A stretch of DNA of 64,000 nt from Halictus rubicundus. Lineage: Eukaryota; Arthropoda; Insecta; Hymenoptera; Halictidae. The stretch is from positions 1 through 64,000 of the forward strand of contig NW_027489023.1 of NCBI RefSeq assembly GCF_050948215.1, read 5' to 3'. Both the position numbers and the translations under genes were made by a program. Positions 13,001 through 26,189 of the stretch are shown one piece after another. The notes under the pieces are model-generated. The model ran no database searches and was not told the DNA's origin. It saw only the letters and a list, made by a program, of their open reading frames with translations. Numbering within the stretch: position 1 is the stretch's first letter; every line of letters starts with the position of its first letter.

Positions 13001-16000
13001 CTATCCTATCCTCTATCCTATCCTATCCTCTATCCTATCCTATCCTCTACCCAATCCTATCCTCTATCCTATCCTATCATATCCTCTATCCTATCCTATA
13101 CTCTATCCTATTCAATCCTCTATCCTATCCAATCCTATATCCTATTCTCTATCCTATACTATCCTCTATCCTATCCTATCCTCTATCGTATCCTATCCTC
13201 TATCCTATCCTATCCGATCCTCTATCCTATCCTATCCTCTATCCTATCCTATTCTCTATCCTATCCTATCCTCTATCCTATCCTATCCTCTATCCTATCC
13301 TATCCTCTATCCTATCCTATCCTCTATCCAATCCTATCCTCTATCCTATCCTATCATATCCTCTATCCTATCCTATCCTCTATCCTATCCTATGCTCTAT
13401 CCTATCCTATCCTCTATCCTATCCTATCCTCTATCCTATCCTATCCTCTATCCTATCCTATCCTATATCCTATCCTATCCTCTATCCTATCCTATCCTCT
13501 ATCCTATCCTATCCTCTATTCTATCCTATCCTCTATCGTATCCTATCCTCTATCCTATCCAATCCTATATCGTATCCTCTATCCTATCCTATCCTCTATC
13601 CTATCCAGTCCCCTATCCTATCCTCTATCATATCGTATCCTCTTTACTATAATATCATCTACCCTATCCTATCATATCCTCTATCCTATCCTATCCTCTA
13701 TCCTATCCTATCCTCTATCCTATCCTATCCTGTACCCTATTCTATCCTCTATCCTATCCAATCCTATATCCTATTCTCTATCCTATCCTATCCTCTATCC
13801 TATCCTATCCTCTATCATATCCTATCCTCTATCCTATCTTATCCTCTATCCTATTCTATCCTCTATCCAATCCAATCCTCTATCCTATTCTCTATCCTAT
13901 CCTATCCTATCCTCTATCCTATCCTACCCTCTATCCTATCCTATCCTATATCATATCCTATCCTCTATCCTATCCAATCCCCTATCCTCTCCTCTATCCT
14001 ATCCTATACTCTATCATATCCTAACCTCTATCCTATCTTATCCTCTATCCTATTCTATACTCTATCCTATCCTTTCCGCTATCCTATCCTATCCTCTATC
14101 CTATCCTATCCTCTATCGTATCCTATCCTCTATCCTATCCTATCATCTATCCTATCCTATCCTCTATCCTATTCTATCCTCTATCCAATCCAATCCTATA
14201 TCCTATTCTCTATCCTATCCTATCCTCTATCCTATCCTATCCTCTATCGTATCCTATCCTCTATCCTATCCAATCCTATATCGTAACCTCTAACCTATCC
14301 TATCCTCTATCCTATCCTATCCTCTATCCTATCCTATCCTCTATCCTATCCAGTCCCCTATCCTATCCTCTATCATATCCTATCCTCTTTACTATAATAT
14401 CATCTATCCTATCATTTCCGATCCTCTATCCTATCCTATCCTCTATCCTATCCTAATCTCTATCCTATCCTATCCTCTATCCTATCCTATCCTCTATCCT
14501 ATCATATCCTCTAACCTATCCTATCCTGTATCCTATCCTATCCTCTATTCTATCCAATCCCCTATCCAATCCTATCCTCTATCGTATCCTATCCTCTATC
14601 CTATCCAATCCCATATCGTATCCTCTACCCTATCCTCTCCTGTATCCTATCCTATCCTCTATCCTATTCTATCCTCTATCCTGTCCAATCCTATATCCTA
14701 TTCTCTATCCTATCCTATCCTCTATCCTATCCTATCCTCTATCCTATCCTATCCTCTATCCTATCCTATCCTATATCCTATCCTATCCTCTACCCTATAC
14801 TATCCTCTATCCTATCCTATCCTCTATTCTATCCTATCCTCTATCGTATCCTATCCTCTATCCTATCCTATCCTCTATCCAGTCCTATCCTCTATCCTAT
14901 CCTATCCTCTACCCAATCCTATCCTCTATCCTATTCAATCCTCTATCCTATCCAATCCTATATCCTATTCTCTATCCTATCCTAATCTCTATCCTATCCT
15001 ATCCTCTATCCTATCCTATCCTCTATCCTATCATATCCTCTATTCTATCCTATCCTCTATCGTATCCTATCCTCTATCCTATCCAATCCTATATCGTATC
15101 CTCTATCCTATCCTATCCTCTATCCTATCCTATCCTCTATCCTATCCAGTCCCCTATCCTATCCTCTATCATATCCTATCCTCTTTACTATAATATCATC
15201 TACCTTATCCTATCCTATCCTCTATCCTATCCTATCCTCTATCCTATCCTATCCTCTATCCTATCCTATCCTCTATCCTATCCTATCCTCTATCCAATCC
15301 TATCCTCTGTCCTATCCTATCATATCCTCTATCCTATCCTATCCTCTATCCTGTCCAATCCTATATCGTATCCTCTATCCTATCCTATCCTCTATCCTAT
15401 CCTATCCTCTATCCTATCCAGTCCACTATCCTATCCTCTATCGTATCCTATCCTCTATCCTATCCAATCCCATATCGTATCCTCTACCCTATCCTCTCCT
15501 GTATCCTATCCTATCCTCTATCCTATTCTATCCTCTATCCTGTCCAATCCTATATCCTATTCTCTATCCTATCCTATCCTCTATCCTATCCTATCCTCTA
15601 TCCAATCCTATCCTCTATCCTATCCTATCATATCCTCTATCCTATCCTATCCTCTATCCTATCCTATGCTCTATCCTATCCTATCCTCTATCCTATCCTA
15701 TCCTCTATCCTATCCTATCCTCTATCCTATCCTATCCTATATCCTATCCTATCCTCTATCCTATCCTATCCTCTATCCTATCCTATCCTCTATCCTATCC
15801 TATCCTCTATCCAATCCTATCCTCTATCCTATCCTATCCTCTACCCAATCCTATCCTCTATCCTATCCTATCATATCCTCTATCCTATCCTATCCTCTAT
15901 CCTATTCAATCCTCTATCCTATCCAATCCTATATCCTATTCTCTATCCTATCCTAATCTCTATCCTATCCTATCCTCTATCCTATCCTATCCTCTATCCT

Positions 16001-16636
16001 ATCATATCCTCTATCCTATCCTATCCTGTATCCTATCCTATCCTCTATTCTATCCAATCCCCTATCCTATCCTATCCTCTATCGTATCCTATCCTCTATC
16101 CTATCCAATCCCATATCGTATCCTCTATCCTATCCTCTCCTGTATCCTATCCTATCCTCTATCCTATTCTATCCTCTATCCTGTCCAATCCTATATCCTA
16201 TTCTCTATCCTATCCTATCCTCTATCCTATCCTATCCTCTATCCAATCCTATCCTCTATCCTATCCTATCATATCCTCTATCCTATCCTATCCTCTATCC
16301 TATCCTATGCTCTATCCTATCCTATCCTCTATCCTATCCTATCCTCTATCCTATCCTATCCTCTATCCTATCCTATCCTATATCCTATCCTATCCTCTAT
16401 CCTATCCTATCCTCTATCCTATCCTATCCTCTATTCTATCCTATCCTCTATCGTATCCTATCCTCTATCCTATCCAATCCTATATCGTATCCTCTATCCT
16501 ATCCTATCCTCTATCCTATCCTATCCTCTATCCTATCATATCCTCTATCCTATCCTATCCTGTATCCTATCCTATCCTCTATTCTATCCAATCCCCTATC
16601 CTATCCTCTATCCTATCCTATCCTCTATCATATCCT
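10090..16636 (+). repeat. Higher-order block B (6,547 bp)
   Basis: It aligns with block A at offset 8,220 up to about 10,787 and then at offset 7,992 up to about 16,020, so 228 bp of A (roughly 2,567-2,795) is absent at 10,787. Here CTATGCTATCC runs within a few units into CTCTACCCAATCC. It lacks the 668-bp duplication. From about 16,020 it leaves the A pattern and joins a CCTGTATCC/CCCATATCG segment of the kind found at about 2,590. It contains one diverged module (12,331). Confidence 0.82.
12313..12604 (+). repeat. Diverged module, copy 2 (block B)
   Basis: Same string order as copy 1, with CTATACTATTG at 12,331 (offset 7,992). Reading frames through it are identical to those of copy 1. 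Confidence 0.85.
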
Positions 16637-19600
16637 ATGTTCTATCCTATCTTATCCTCTATCCTATTCTATCCTCTATCCAATCCAATCCTCTATCCTA
16701 TTCTCTATCCTATCCTATCCTATCCTCTATCCTATCCTACCCTCTATCCTATCCTATCCTATATCATATCCTATCCTCTATCCTATCCAATCCCCTATCC
16801 TCTCCTCTATCCTATCCTATACTCTATCATATCCTAACCTCTATCCTATCTTATCCTCTATCCTATTCTATACTCTATCCTATCCTTTCCGCTATCCTAT
16901 CCTATCCTCTATCCTATCCTATCCTCTATCGTATCCTATCCTCTATCCTATCCTATCCTCTATCCTATCCTATCCTCTATCCTATTCTATCCTCTATCCT
17001 ATCCAATCCTATATCCTATTCTCTATCCTATCCTATCCTCTATCCTATCCTATCCTCTATCGTATCCTATCCTCAATCCTATCCAATCCTATATCGTATC
17101 CTCTAACCTATCCTATCCTCTATCCTATCCTATCCTCTATCCTATCCTATCCTCTATCCTATCCTATCCTCTATCCTATCCATTCCCCTATCCTATCCTC
17201 TATCATATCCTATCCTCTTTACTACAATATCATCTATCCTATCCTATCCGATCCTCTATCCTATCCTATCCTCTATCCTATCCTAATCTCTATCCTATCC
17301 TATCCTCTATCCTATGCTATCCTCTATCCTATCATATCCTCTATCCTATCCTATCCTGTATCCTATCCTATCCTCTATTCTATCCAATCCCCTATCCTAT
17401 CCTATCCTCTATCGTATCCTATCCTCTATCCTATCCAATCCCATATCGTATCCTCTATCCTATCCTCTCCTGTATCCTATCCTATCCTCTATCCTATTCT
17501 ATCCTCTATCCTGTCCAATCCTATATCCTATTCTCTATCCTATCCTATCCTCTATCCTATCCTATCCTCTACCCAATCCTATCCTCTATCCTATCCTATC
17601 ATATCCTCTATCCTGTCCTATCCTCTATCCTATCCTATGCTCTATCCTATTCTATCCTCTATCCTATCCTATCCTCTATCCTATCCTATCCTCTATCCTA
17701 TCCTATCCTCTATCCTATATCCTATCCTATCCTCTATCCTATCCTATCCTCTATCCTATCCTATCCTCTATTCTATCCTATCCTCTATCGTATTCTATCC
17801 TCTATCCTATCCAATCCTATATCGTATCCTCTATCCTATCCTATCCTCTATCCTATCCTATTCTCTATCCTATCCAGTACCCTATCCTATCCTCTATCAT
17901 ATCCTATCCTCTTTACTATAATATCCTCTATCCTATCCTCTATCCTATCCTATCCTCTATCCTATCCTATCCTCTATCCAATCCTATCCTCTATCCTATC
18001 CTATCATATCCTCTATCCTATCCTATCCTCTATCCTATCCTATGCTCTATCCTATCCCATCGTCTATCCTATCCTATCCTCTATCCTATCCTATCCTCTA
18101 CCCAATCCTATCCTCTATCCTATCCTATCATATCCTCTATCCTATCCTATCCTCTATCCTATCCTATCCTCTATCCTATCCTATCCTATATCCTATCCTA
18201 TCCTCTATTCTATCCTATCCTCTATCGTATCCTATCCTATATCCTATCCTATCCTCTGTCCTATCCTATCCTCTATCCTATCCTATCCTCTATTCTATCC
18301 TATCCTCTATCGTATCCTATCCTCTATCCTATCCAATCCCATATCGTATCCTCTATCCTATCCTCTCCTGTATCCTATCCTATCCTCTATCCTATTCTAT
18401 GCTCTATCCTGTCCAATCCTATATCCTATTCTCTATCCTATCCTATCCTCTATCCTATCCTATCCTCTATCCAATCCTATCCTCTATCCTATCCTATCAT
18501 ATCCTCTATCCTATCCTATCCTCTATCCTATCCTATGCTCTATCCTATCCTATCCTCTATCCTATCCTATCCTTTATCCTATCCTATCCTCTATCCTATC
18601 CTATCCTATATCCTATCCTATCCTCTATCCTATCCTATCCTCTATCCTATCCTATCCTCTATTCTATCCTATCCTCTATCGTATCCTATCCTCTATCCTA
18701 TCCAATCCTATATCGTATCCTCTATCCTATCCTATCCTCTATCCTATCCTATCCTCTATCCTATCCAGTACCCTATCCTATCCTCTATCATATCCTATCC
18801 TCTTTACTATAATATCATCTATCCTATCCTATCCTATCCTCTATCCTATCCTATCCTCTATCCTATCCTATCCTCTATCCTATCCTATCCTCTATCCTAT
18901 CCTATCCTCTATCCAATCCTATCCTCTGTCCTATCCTATCATATCCTCTATCCTATCCTATCCTCTATCCTATCCTATGCTCTATCCTATCCCATCGTCT
19001 ATCCTATCCTATCCTCTATCCTATCCTATCCTCTACCCAATCCTATCCTCTATCCTATCCTATCATATCCTCTATCCTATCCTATCCCATCGTCTATCCT
19101 ATCCTCTATACTATTGTATCCCCTATCCTACCCTATTCTCTATCCTATCCTATCCAATCCCCTATCCTATCCTCTATCCTATCCTATCCTCAATCCCATC
19201 GAATCCTCTATCCTATCCTATCCTCTATGCTAACCTGTCCTCTACCCTATCCTATCCTCTATCCTATCATATCATCTATCCAATCCTATCCTCTATCCTA
19301 TCCTGTCCTCTATCCTATCATATCCTCTATCCTATGCTATCCTGCATCCTATCCTATCCTCTATTCTATACAATCCCCTATCGTATCCTCTATCCTATCC
19401 TATCCTCTATCCTATCCTATCCTCTATCATATCCTATCCTCTATCCTATCCTATCCTCTATCCTATTCTATCCTCTATCCTATCCACTCCTATATCCTAT
19501 TCTTTATCCTATCCTATCCTCTATCCTATCCTATCCTCTATCGTATCCTATCCTCTATCCTATCCAATCCCATATCGTATCCTCTATCCTATCCTCTCCT

Positions 19601-21860
19601 GTATCCTATCCTATCCTCTATCCTATTCTATCCTCTATCCTATCCTATCCTCTATCCTATTCTCTAGGCTATCCTATCCTCTATCCTATCCTATCCTCTA
19701 TCCAATCCTATCCTCTATCCTATCCTATCATATCCTCTATCCTATCCTATCCTCTATCCTATCCTATGCTCTATCCTATCCTATCCTCTATCCTATCCTA
19801 TCCTCTATCCTATCCTATCCTCTACCCAATCCTATCCTCTATCCTATCCTATCATATCCTCTATCCTATCCTATACTCTATCCTATTCAATCCTCTATCC
19901 TATCCAATCCTATATCCTATTCTCTATCCTATACTATCCTCTATCCTATCCTATCCTCTATCGTATCCTATCCTCTATCCTATCCTATCCGATCCTCTAT
20001 CCTATCCTATCCTCTATCCTATCCTATTCTCTATCCTATCCTATCCTCTATCCTATCCTATCCTCTATCCTATCCTATCCTCTATCCTATCCTATCCTCT
20101 ATCCAATCCTATCCTCTATCCTATCCTATCATATCCTCTATCCTATCCTATCCTCTATCCTATCCTATGCTCTATCCTATCCTATCCTCTATCCTATCCT
20201 ATCCTCTATCCTATCCTATCCTCTATCCTATCCTATCCTATATCCTATCCTATCCTCTATCCTATCCTATCCTCTATCCTATCCTATCCTCTATTCTATC
20301 CTATCCTCTATCGTATCCTATCCTCTATCCTATCCAATCCTATATCGTATCCTCTATCCTATCCTATCCTCTATCCTATCCAGTCCCCTATCCTATCCTC
20401 TATCATATCGTATCCTCTTTACTATAATATCATCTACCCTATCCTATCATATCCTCTATCCTATCCTATCCTCTATCCTATCCTATCCTCTATCCTATCC
20501 TATCCTGTACCCTATTCTATCCTCTATCCTATCCAATCCTATATCCTATTCTCTATCCTATCCTATCCTCTATCCTATCCTATCCTCTATCATATCCTAT
20601 CCTCTATCCTATCTTATCCTCTATCCTATTCTATCCTCTATCCAATCCAATCCTCTATCCTATTCTCTATCCTATCCTATCCTATCCTCTATCCTATCCT
20701 ACCCTCTATCCTATCCTATCCTATATCATATCCTATCCTCTATCCTATCCAATCCCCTATCCTCTCCTCTATCCTATCCTATACTCTATCATATCCTAAC
20801 CTCTATCCTATCTTATCCTCTATCCTATTCTATACTCTATCCTATCCTTTCCGCTATCCTATCCTATCCTCTATCCTATCCTATCCTCTATCGTATCCTA
20901 TCCTCTATCCTATCCTATCATCTATCCTATCCTATCCTCTATCCTATTCTATCCTCTATCCAATCCAATCCTATATCCTATTCTCTATCCTATCCTATCC
21001 TCTATCCTATCCTATCCTCTATCGTATCCTATCCTCTATCCTATCCAATCCTATATCGTAACCTCTAACCTATCCTATCCTCTATCCTATCCTATCCTCT
21101 ATCCTATCCTATCCTCTATCCTATCCAGTCCCCTATCCTATCCTCTATCATATCCTATCCTCTTTACTATAATATCATCTATCCTATCATTTCCGATCCT
21201 CTATCCTATCCTATCCTCTATCCTATCCTAATCTCTATCCTATCCTATCCTCTATCCTATCCTATCCTCTATCCTATCATATCCTCTAACCTATCCTATC
21301 CTGTATCCTATCCTATCCTCTATTCTATCCAATCCCCTATCCAATCCTATCCTCTATCGTATCCTATCCTCTATCCTATCCAATCCCATATCGTATCCTC
21401 TACCCTATCCTCTCCTGTATCCTATCCTATCCTCTATCCTATTCTATCCTCTATCCTGTCCAATCCTATATCCTATTCTCTATCCTATCCTATCCTCTAT
21501 CATATCCTATCCTCTATCCTATCCTATCCTCTATCCTATCCTATCCTATATCCTATCCTATCCTCTACCCTATACTATCCTCTATCCTATCCTATCCTCT
21601 ATTCTATCCTATCCTCTATCGTATCCTATCCTCTATCCTATCCTATCCTCTATCCAGTCCTATCCTCTATCCTATCCTATCCTCTACCCAATCCTATCCT
21701 CTATCCTATTCAATCCTCTATCCTATCCAATCCTATATCCTATTCTCTATCCTATCCTAATCTCTATCCTATCCTATCCTCTATCCTATCCTATCCTCTA
21801 TCCTATCATATCCTCTATTCTATCCTATCCTCTATCCTATCCTATCCTCTATCATATCCT
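16637..21860 (+). repeat. Higher-order block C (5,224 bp)
   Basis: It matches A at a constant offset of 14,767 from its start to about 21,820, then jumps to the next CTATGTTC landmark. Private changes include G at 18,401 (CTATGCTC for CTATCCTC) and GG at 19,667-19,668 replacing TC, which creates a TAG and cuts short a frame that is open in the other copies. It contains one diverged module (19,106). Its right-hand join (about 21,820-21,860) is shared with block D at about 27,210, which marks C and D as a tandem pair. Confidence 0.82.
19088..19379 (+). repeat. Diverged module, copy 3 (block C)
   Basis: CTATACTATTG at 19,106, 6,775 bp after copy 2. The TC-to-GG change at 19,667 lies about 290 bp downstream of this module and is private to this block. 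Confidence 0.85.
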
Positions 21861-24204
21861 ATGTTCTATCCTATCTTATCCTCTATCCTATTCTATCCTC
21901 TATCCAATCCAATCCTCTATCCTATTCTCTATCCTATCCTATCCTATCCTCTATCCTATCCTACCCTCTATCCTATCCTATCCTATATCATATCCTATCC
22001 TCTATCCTATCCAATCCCCTATCCTCTCCTCTATCCTATCCTATACTCTATCATATCCTAACCTCTATCCTATCTTATCCTCTATCCTATTCTATACTCT
22101 ATCCTATCCTTTCCGCTATCCTATCCTATCCTCTATCCTATCCTATCCTCTATCGTATCCTATCCTCTATCCTATCCTATCCTCTATCCTATCCTATCCT
22201 CTATCCTATTCTATCCTCTATCCTATCCAATCCTATATCCTATTCTCTATCCTATCCTATCCTCTATCCTATCCTATCCTCTATCGTATCCTATCCTCAA
22301 TCCTATCCAATCCTATATCGTATCCTCTAACCTATCCTATCCTCTATCCTATCCTATCCTCTATCCTATCCTATCCTCTATCCTATCCTATCCTCTATCC
22401 TATCCATTCCCCTATCCTATCCTCTATCATATCCTATCCTCTTTACTACAATATCATCTATCCTATCCTATCCGATCCTCTATCCTATCCTATCCTCTAT
22501 CCTATCCTAATCTCTATCCTATCCTATCCTCTATCCTATGCTATCCTCTATCCTATCATATCCTCTATCCTATCCTATCCTGTATCCTATCCTATCCTCT
22601 ATTCTATCCAATCCCCTATCCTATCCTATCCTCTATCGTATCCTATCCTCTATCCTATCCAATCCCATATCGTATCCTCTATCCTATCCTCTCCTGTATC
22701 CTATCCTATCCTCTATCCTATTCTATCCTCTATCCTGTCCAATCCTATATCCTATTCTCTATCCTATCCTATCCTCTATCCTATCCTATCCTCTACCCAA
22801 TCCTATCCTCTATCCTATCCTATCATATCCTCTATCCTGTCCTATCCTCTATCCTATCCTATGCTCTATCCTATTCTATCCTCTATCCTATCCTATCCTC
22901 TATCCTATCCTATCCTCTATCCTATCCTATCCTCTATCCTATATCCTATCCTATCCTCTATCCTATCCTATCCTCTATCCTATCCTATCCTCTATTCTAT
23001 CCTATCCTCTATCGTATTCTATCCTCTATCCTATCCAATCCTATATCGTATCCTCTATCCTATCCTATCCTCTATCCTATCCTATTCTCTATCCTATCCA
23101 GTACCCTATCCTATCCTCTATCATATCCTATCCTCTTTACTATAATATCCTCTATCCTATCCTCTATCCTATCCTATCCTCTATCCTATCCTATCCTCTA
23201 TCCAATCCTATCCTCTATCCTATCCTATCATATCCTCTATCCTATCCTATCCTCTATCCTATCCTATGCTCTATCCTATCCCATCGTCTATCCTATCCTA
23301 TCCTCTATCCTATCCTATCCTCTACCCAATCCTATCCTCTATCCTATCCTATCATATCCTCTATCCTATCCTATCCTCTATCCTATCCTATCCTCTATCC
23401 TATCCTATCCTATATCCTATCCTATCCTCTATTCTATCCTATCCTCTATCGTATCCTATCCTATATCCTATCCTATCCTCTGTCCTATCCTATCCTCTAT
23501 CCTATCCTATCCTCTATTCTATCCTATCCTCTATCGTATCCTATCCTCTATCCTATCCAATCCCATATCGTATCCTCTATCCTATCCTCTCCTGTATCCT
23601 ATCCTATCCTCTATCCTATTCTATCCTCTATCCTGTCCAATCCTATATCCTATTCTCTATCCTATCCTATCCTCTATCCTATCCTATCCTCTATCCAATC
23701 CTATCCTCTATCCTATCCTATCATATCCTCTATCCTATCCTATCCTCTATCCTATCCTATGCTCTATCCTATCCTATCCTCTATCCTATCCTATCCTTTA
23801 TCCTATCCTATCCTCTATCCTATCCTATCCTATATCCTATCCTATCCTCTATCCTATCCTATCCTCTATCCTATCCTATCCTCTATTCTATCCTATCCTC
23901 TATCGTATCCTATCCTCTATCCTATCCAATCCTATATCGTATCCTCTATCCTATCCTATCCTCTATCCTATCCTATCCTCTATCCTATCCAGTACCCTAT
24001 CCTATCCTCTATCATATCCTATCCTCTTTACTATAATATCATCTATCCTATCCTATCCTATCCTCTATCCTATCCTATCCTCTATCCTATCCTATGCTCT
24101 ATCCTATCCCATCGTCTATCCTATCCTATCCTCTATCCTATCCTATCCTCTACCCAATCCTATCCTCTATCCTATCCTATCATATCCTCTATCCTATCCT
24201 ATCC

Positions 24205-24496
24205 CATCGTCTATCCTATCCTCTATACTATTGTATCCCCTATCCTACCCTATTCTCTATCCTATCCTATCCAATCCCCTATCCTATCCTCTATCCTATC
24301 CTATCCTCAATCCCATCGAATCCTCTATCCTATCCTATCCTCTATGCTAACCTGTCCTCTACCCTATCCTATCCTCTATCCTATCATATCATCTATCCAA
24401 TCCTATCCTCTATCCTATCCTGTCCTCTATCCTATCATATCCTCTATCCTATGCTATCCTGCATCCTATCCTATCCTCTATTCTATACAATCCCCT
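24205..24496 (+). repeat. Diverged module, copy 4 (block D)
   Basis: CTATACTATTG at 24,223, only 5,117 bp after copy 3 because of the 107-bp deletion just upstream (about 24,050). Confidence 0.85.
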
Positions 24497-25490
24497 ATCG
24501 TATCCTCTATCCTATCCTATCCTCTATCCTATCCTATCCTCTATCATATCCTATCCTCTATCCTATCCTATCCTCTATCCTATTCTATCCTCTATCCTAT
24601 CCACTCCTATATCCTATTCTTTATCCTATCCTATCCTCTATCCTATCCTATCCTCTATCGTATCCTATCCTCTATCCTATCCAATCCCATATCGTATCCT
24701 CTATCCTATCCTCTCCTGTATCCTATCCTATCCTCTATCCTATTCTATCCTCTATCCTATCCTATCCTCTATCCTATTCTCTATCCTATCCTATCCTCTA
24801 TCCTATCCTATCCTCTATCCAATCCTATCCTCTATCCTATCCTATCATATCCTCTATCCTATCCTATCCTCTATCCTATCCTATGCTCTATCCTATCCTA
24901 TCCTCTATCCTATCCTATCCTCTATCCTATCCTATCCTCTACCCAATCCTATCCTCTATCCTATCCTATCATATCCTCTATCCTATCCTATACTCTATCC
25001 TATTCAATCCTCTATCCTATCCAATCCTATATCCTATTCTCTATCCTATACTATCCTCTATCCTATCCTATCCTCTATCGTATCCTATCCTCTATCCTAT
25101 CCTATCCGATCCTCTATCCTATCCTATCCTCTATCCTATCCTATTCTCTATCCTATCCTATCCTCTATCCTATCCTATCCTCTATCCTATCCTATCCTCT
25201 ATCCTATCCTATCCTCTATCCAATCCTATCCTCTATCCTATCCTATCATATCCTCTATCCTATCCTATCCTCTATCCTATCCTATGCTCTATCCTATCCT
25301 ATCCTCTATCCTATCCTATCCTCTATCCTATCCTATCCTCTATCCTATCCTATCCTATATCCTATCCTATCCTCTATCCTATCCTATCCTCTATCCTATC
25401 CTATCCTCTATTCTATCCTATCCTCTATCGTATCCTATCCTCTATCCTATCCAATCCTATATCGTATCCTCTATCCTATCCTATCCTCTA

Positions 25491-26189
25491 TCCTATCCAG
25501 TCCCCTATCCTATCCTCTATCATATCGTATCCTCTTTACTATAATATCATCTACCCTATCCTATCATATCCTCTATCCTATCCTATCCTCTATCCTATCC
25601 TATCCTCTATCCTATCCTATCCTGTACCCTATTCTATCCTCTATCCTATCCAATCCTATATCCTATTCTCTATCCTATCCTATCCTCTATCCTATCCTAT
25701 CCTCTATCATATCCTATCCTCTATCCTATCCAGTCCCCTATCCTATCCTCTATCATATCGTATCCTCTTTACTATAATATCATCTACCCTATCCTATCAT
25801 ATCCTCTATCCTATCCTATCCTCTATCCTATCCTATCCTCTATCCTATCCTATCCTGTACCCTATTCTATCCTCTATCCTATCCAATCCTATATCCTATT
25901 CTCTATCCTATCCTATCCTCTATCCTATCCTATCCTCTATCATATCCTATCCTCTATCCTATCCAGTCCCCTATCCTATCCTCTATCATATCGTATCCTC
26001 TTTACTATAATATCATCTACCCTATCCTATCATATCCTCTATCCTATCCTATCCTCTATCCTATCCTATCCTCTATCCTATCCTATCCTGTACCCTATTC
26101 TATCCTCTATCCTATCCAATCCTATATCCTATTCTCTATCCTATCCTATCCTCTATCCTATCCTATCCTCTATCATATCCTAACCTCTA
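25491..26189 (+). repeat. Tandem triplication of a 233-bp segment
   Basis: The marker CATATCGTATCCTCTTTAC starts at 25,521, 25,754 and 25,987, exactly 233 bp apart, and the following TAA codons end frames at 25,544, 25,777 and 26,010. Each copy carries CCAGTCCCC, the A+T-rich landmark, CTACCCTATCC, CTGTACCC and CTATCATATCC in the same order. 233 is 13 x 17 + 12, so a period of whole 17-mers is broken by one 12-mer. Other blocks (for example near 5,640, 13,630, 20,410 and 31,010) have a single copy. Outer edges are approximate. Confidence 0.92.

Noticed and set aside
22538..25777. Forward frame of 1,079 codons, and similar frames of 951, 743, 694, 639 and 613 codons elsewhere
   Set aside because: Composition is only the 17-residue satellite peptide, overlapping frames give the same peptide, starts come from chance CTATG variants, and copies shift frame through 5-, 12- and 17-bp indels. 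No gene-like codon use or domain is visible.
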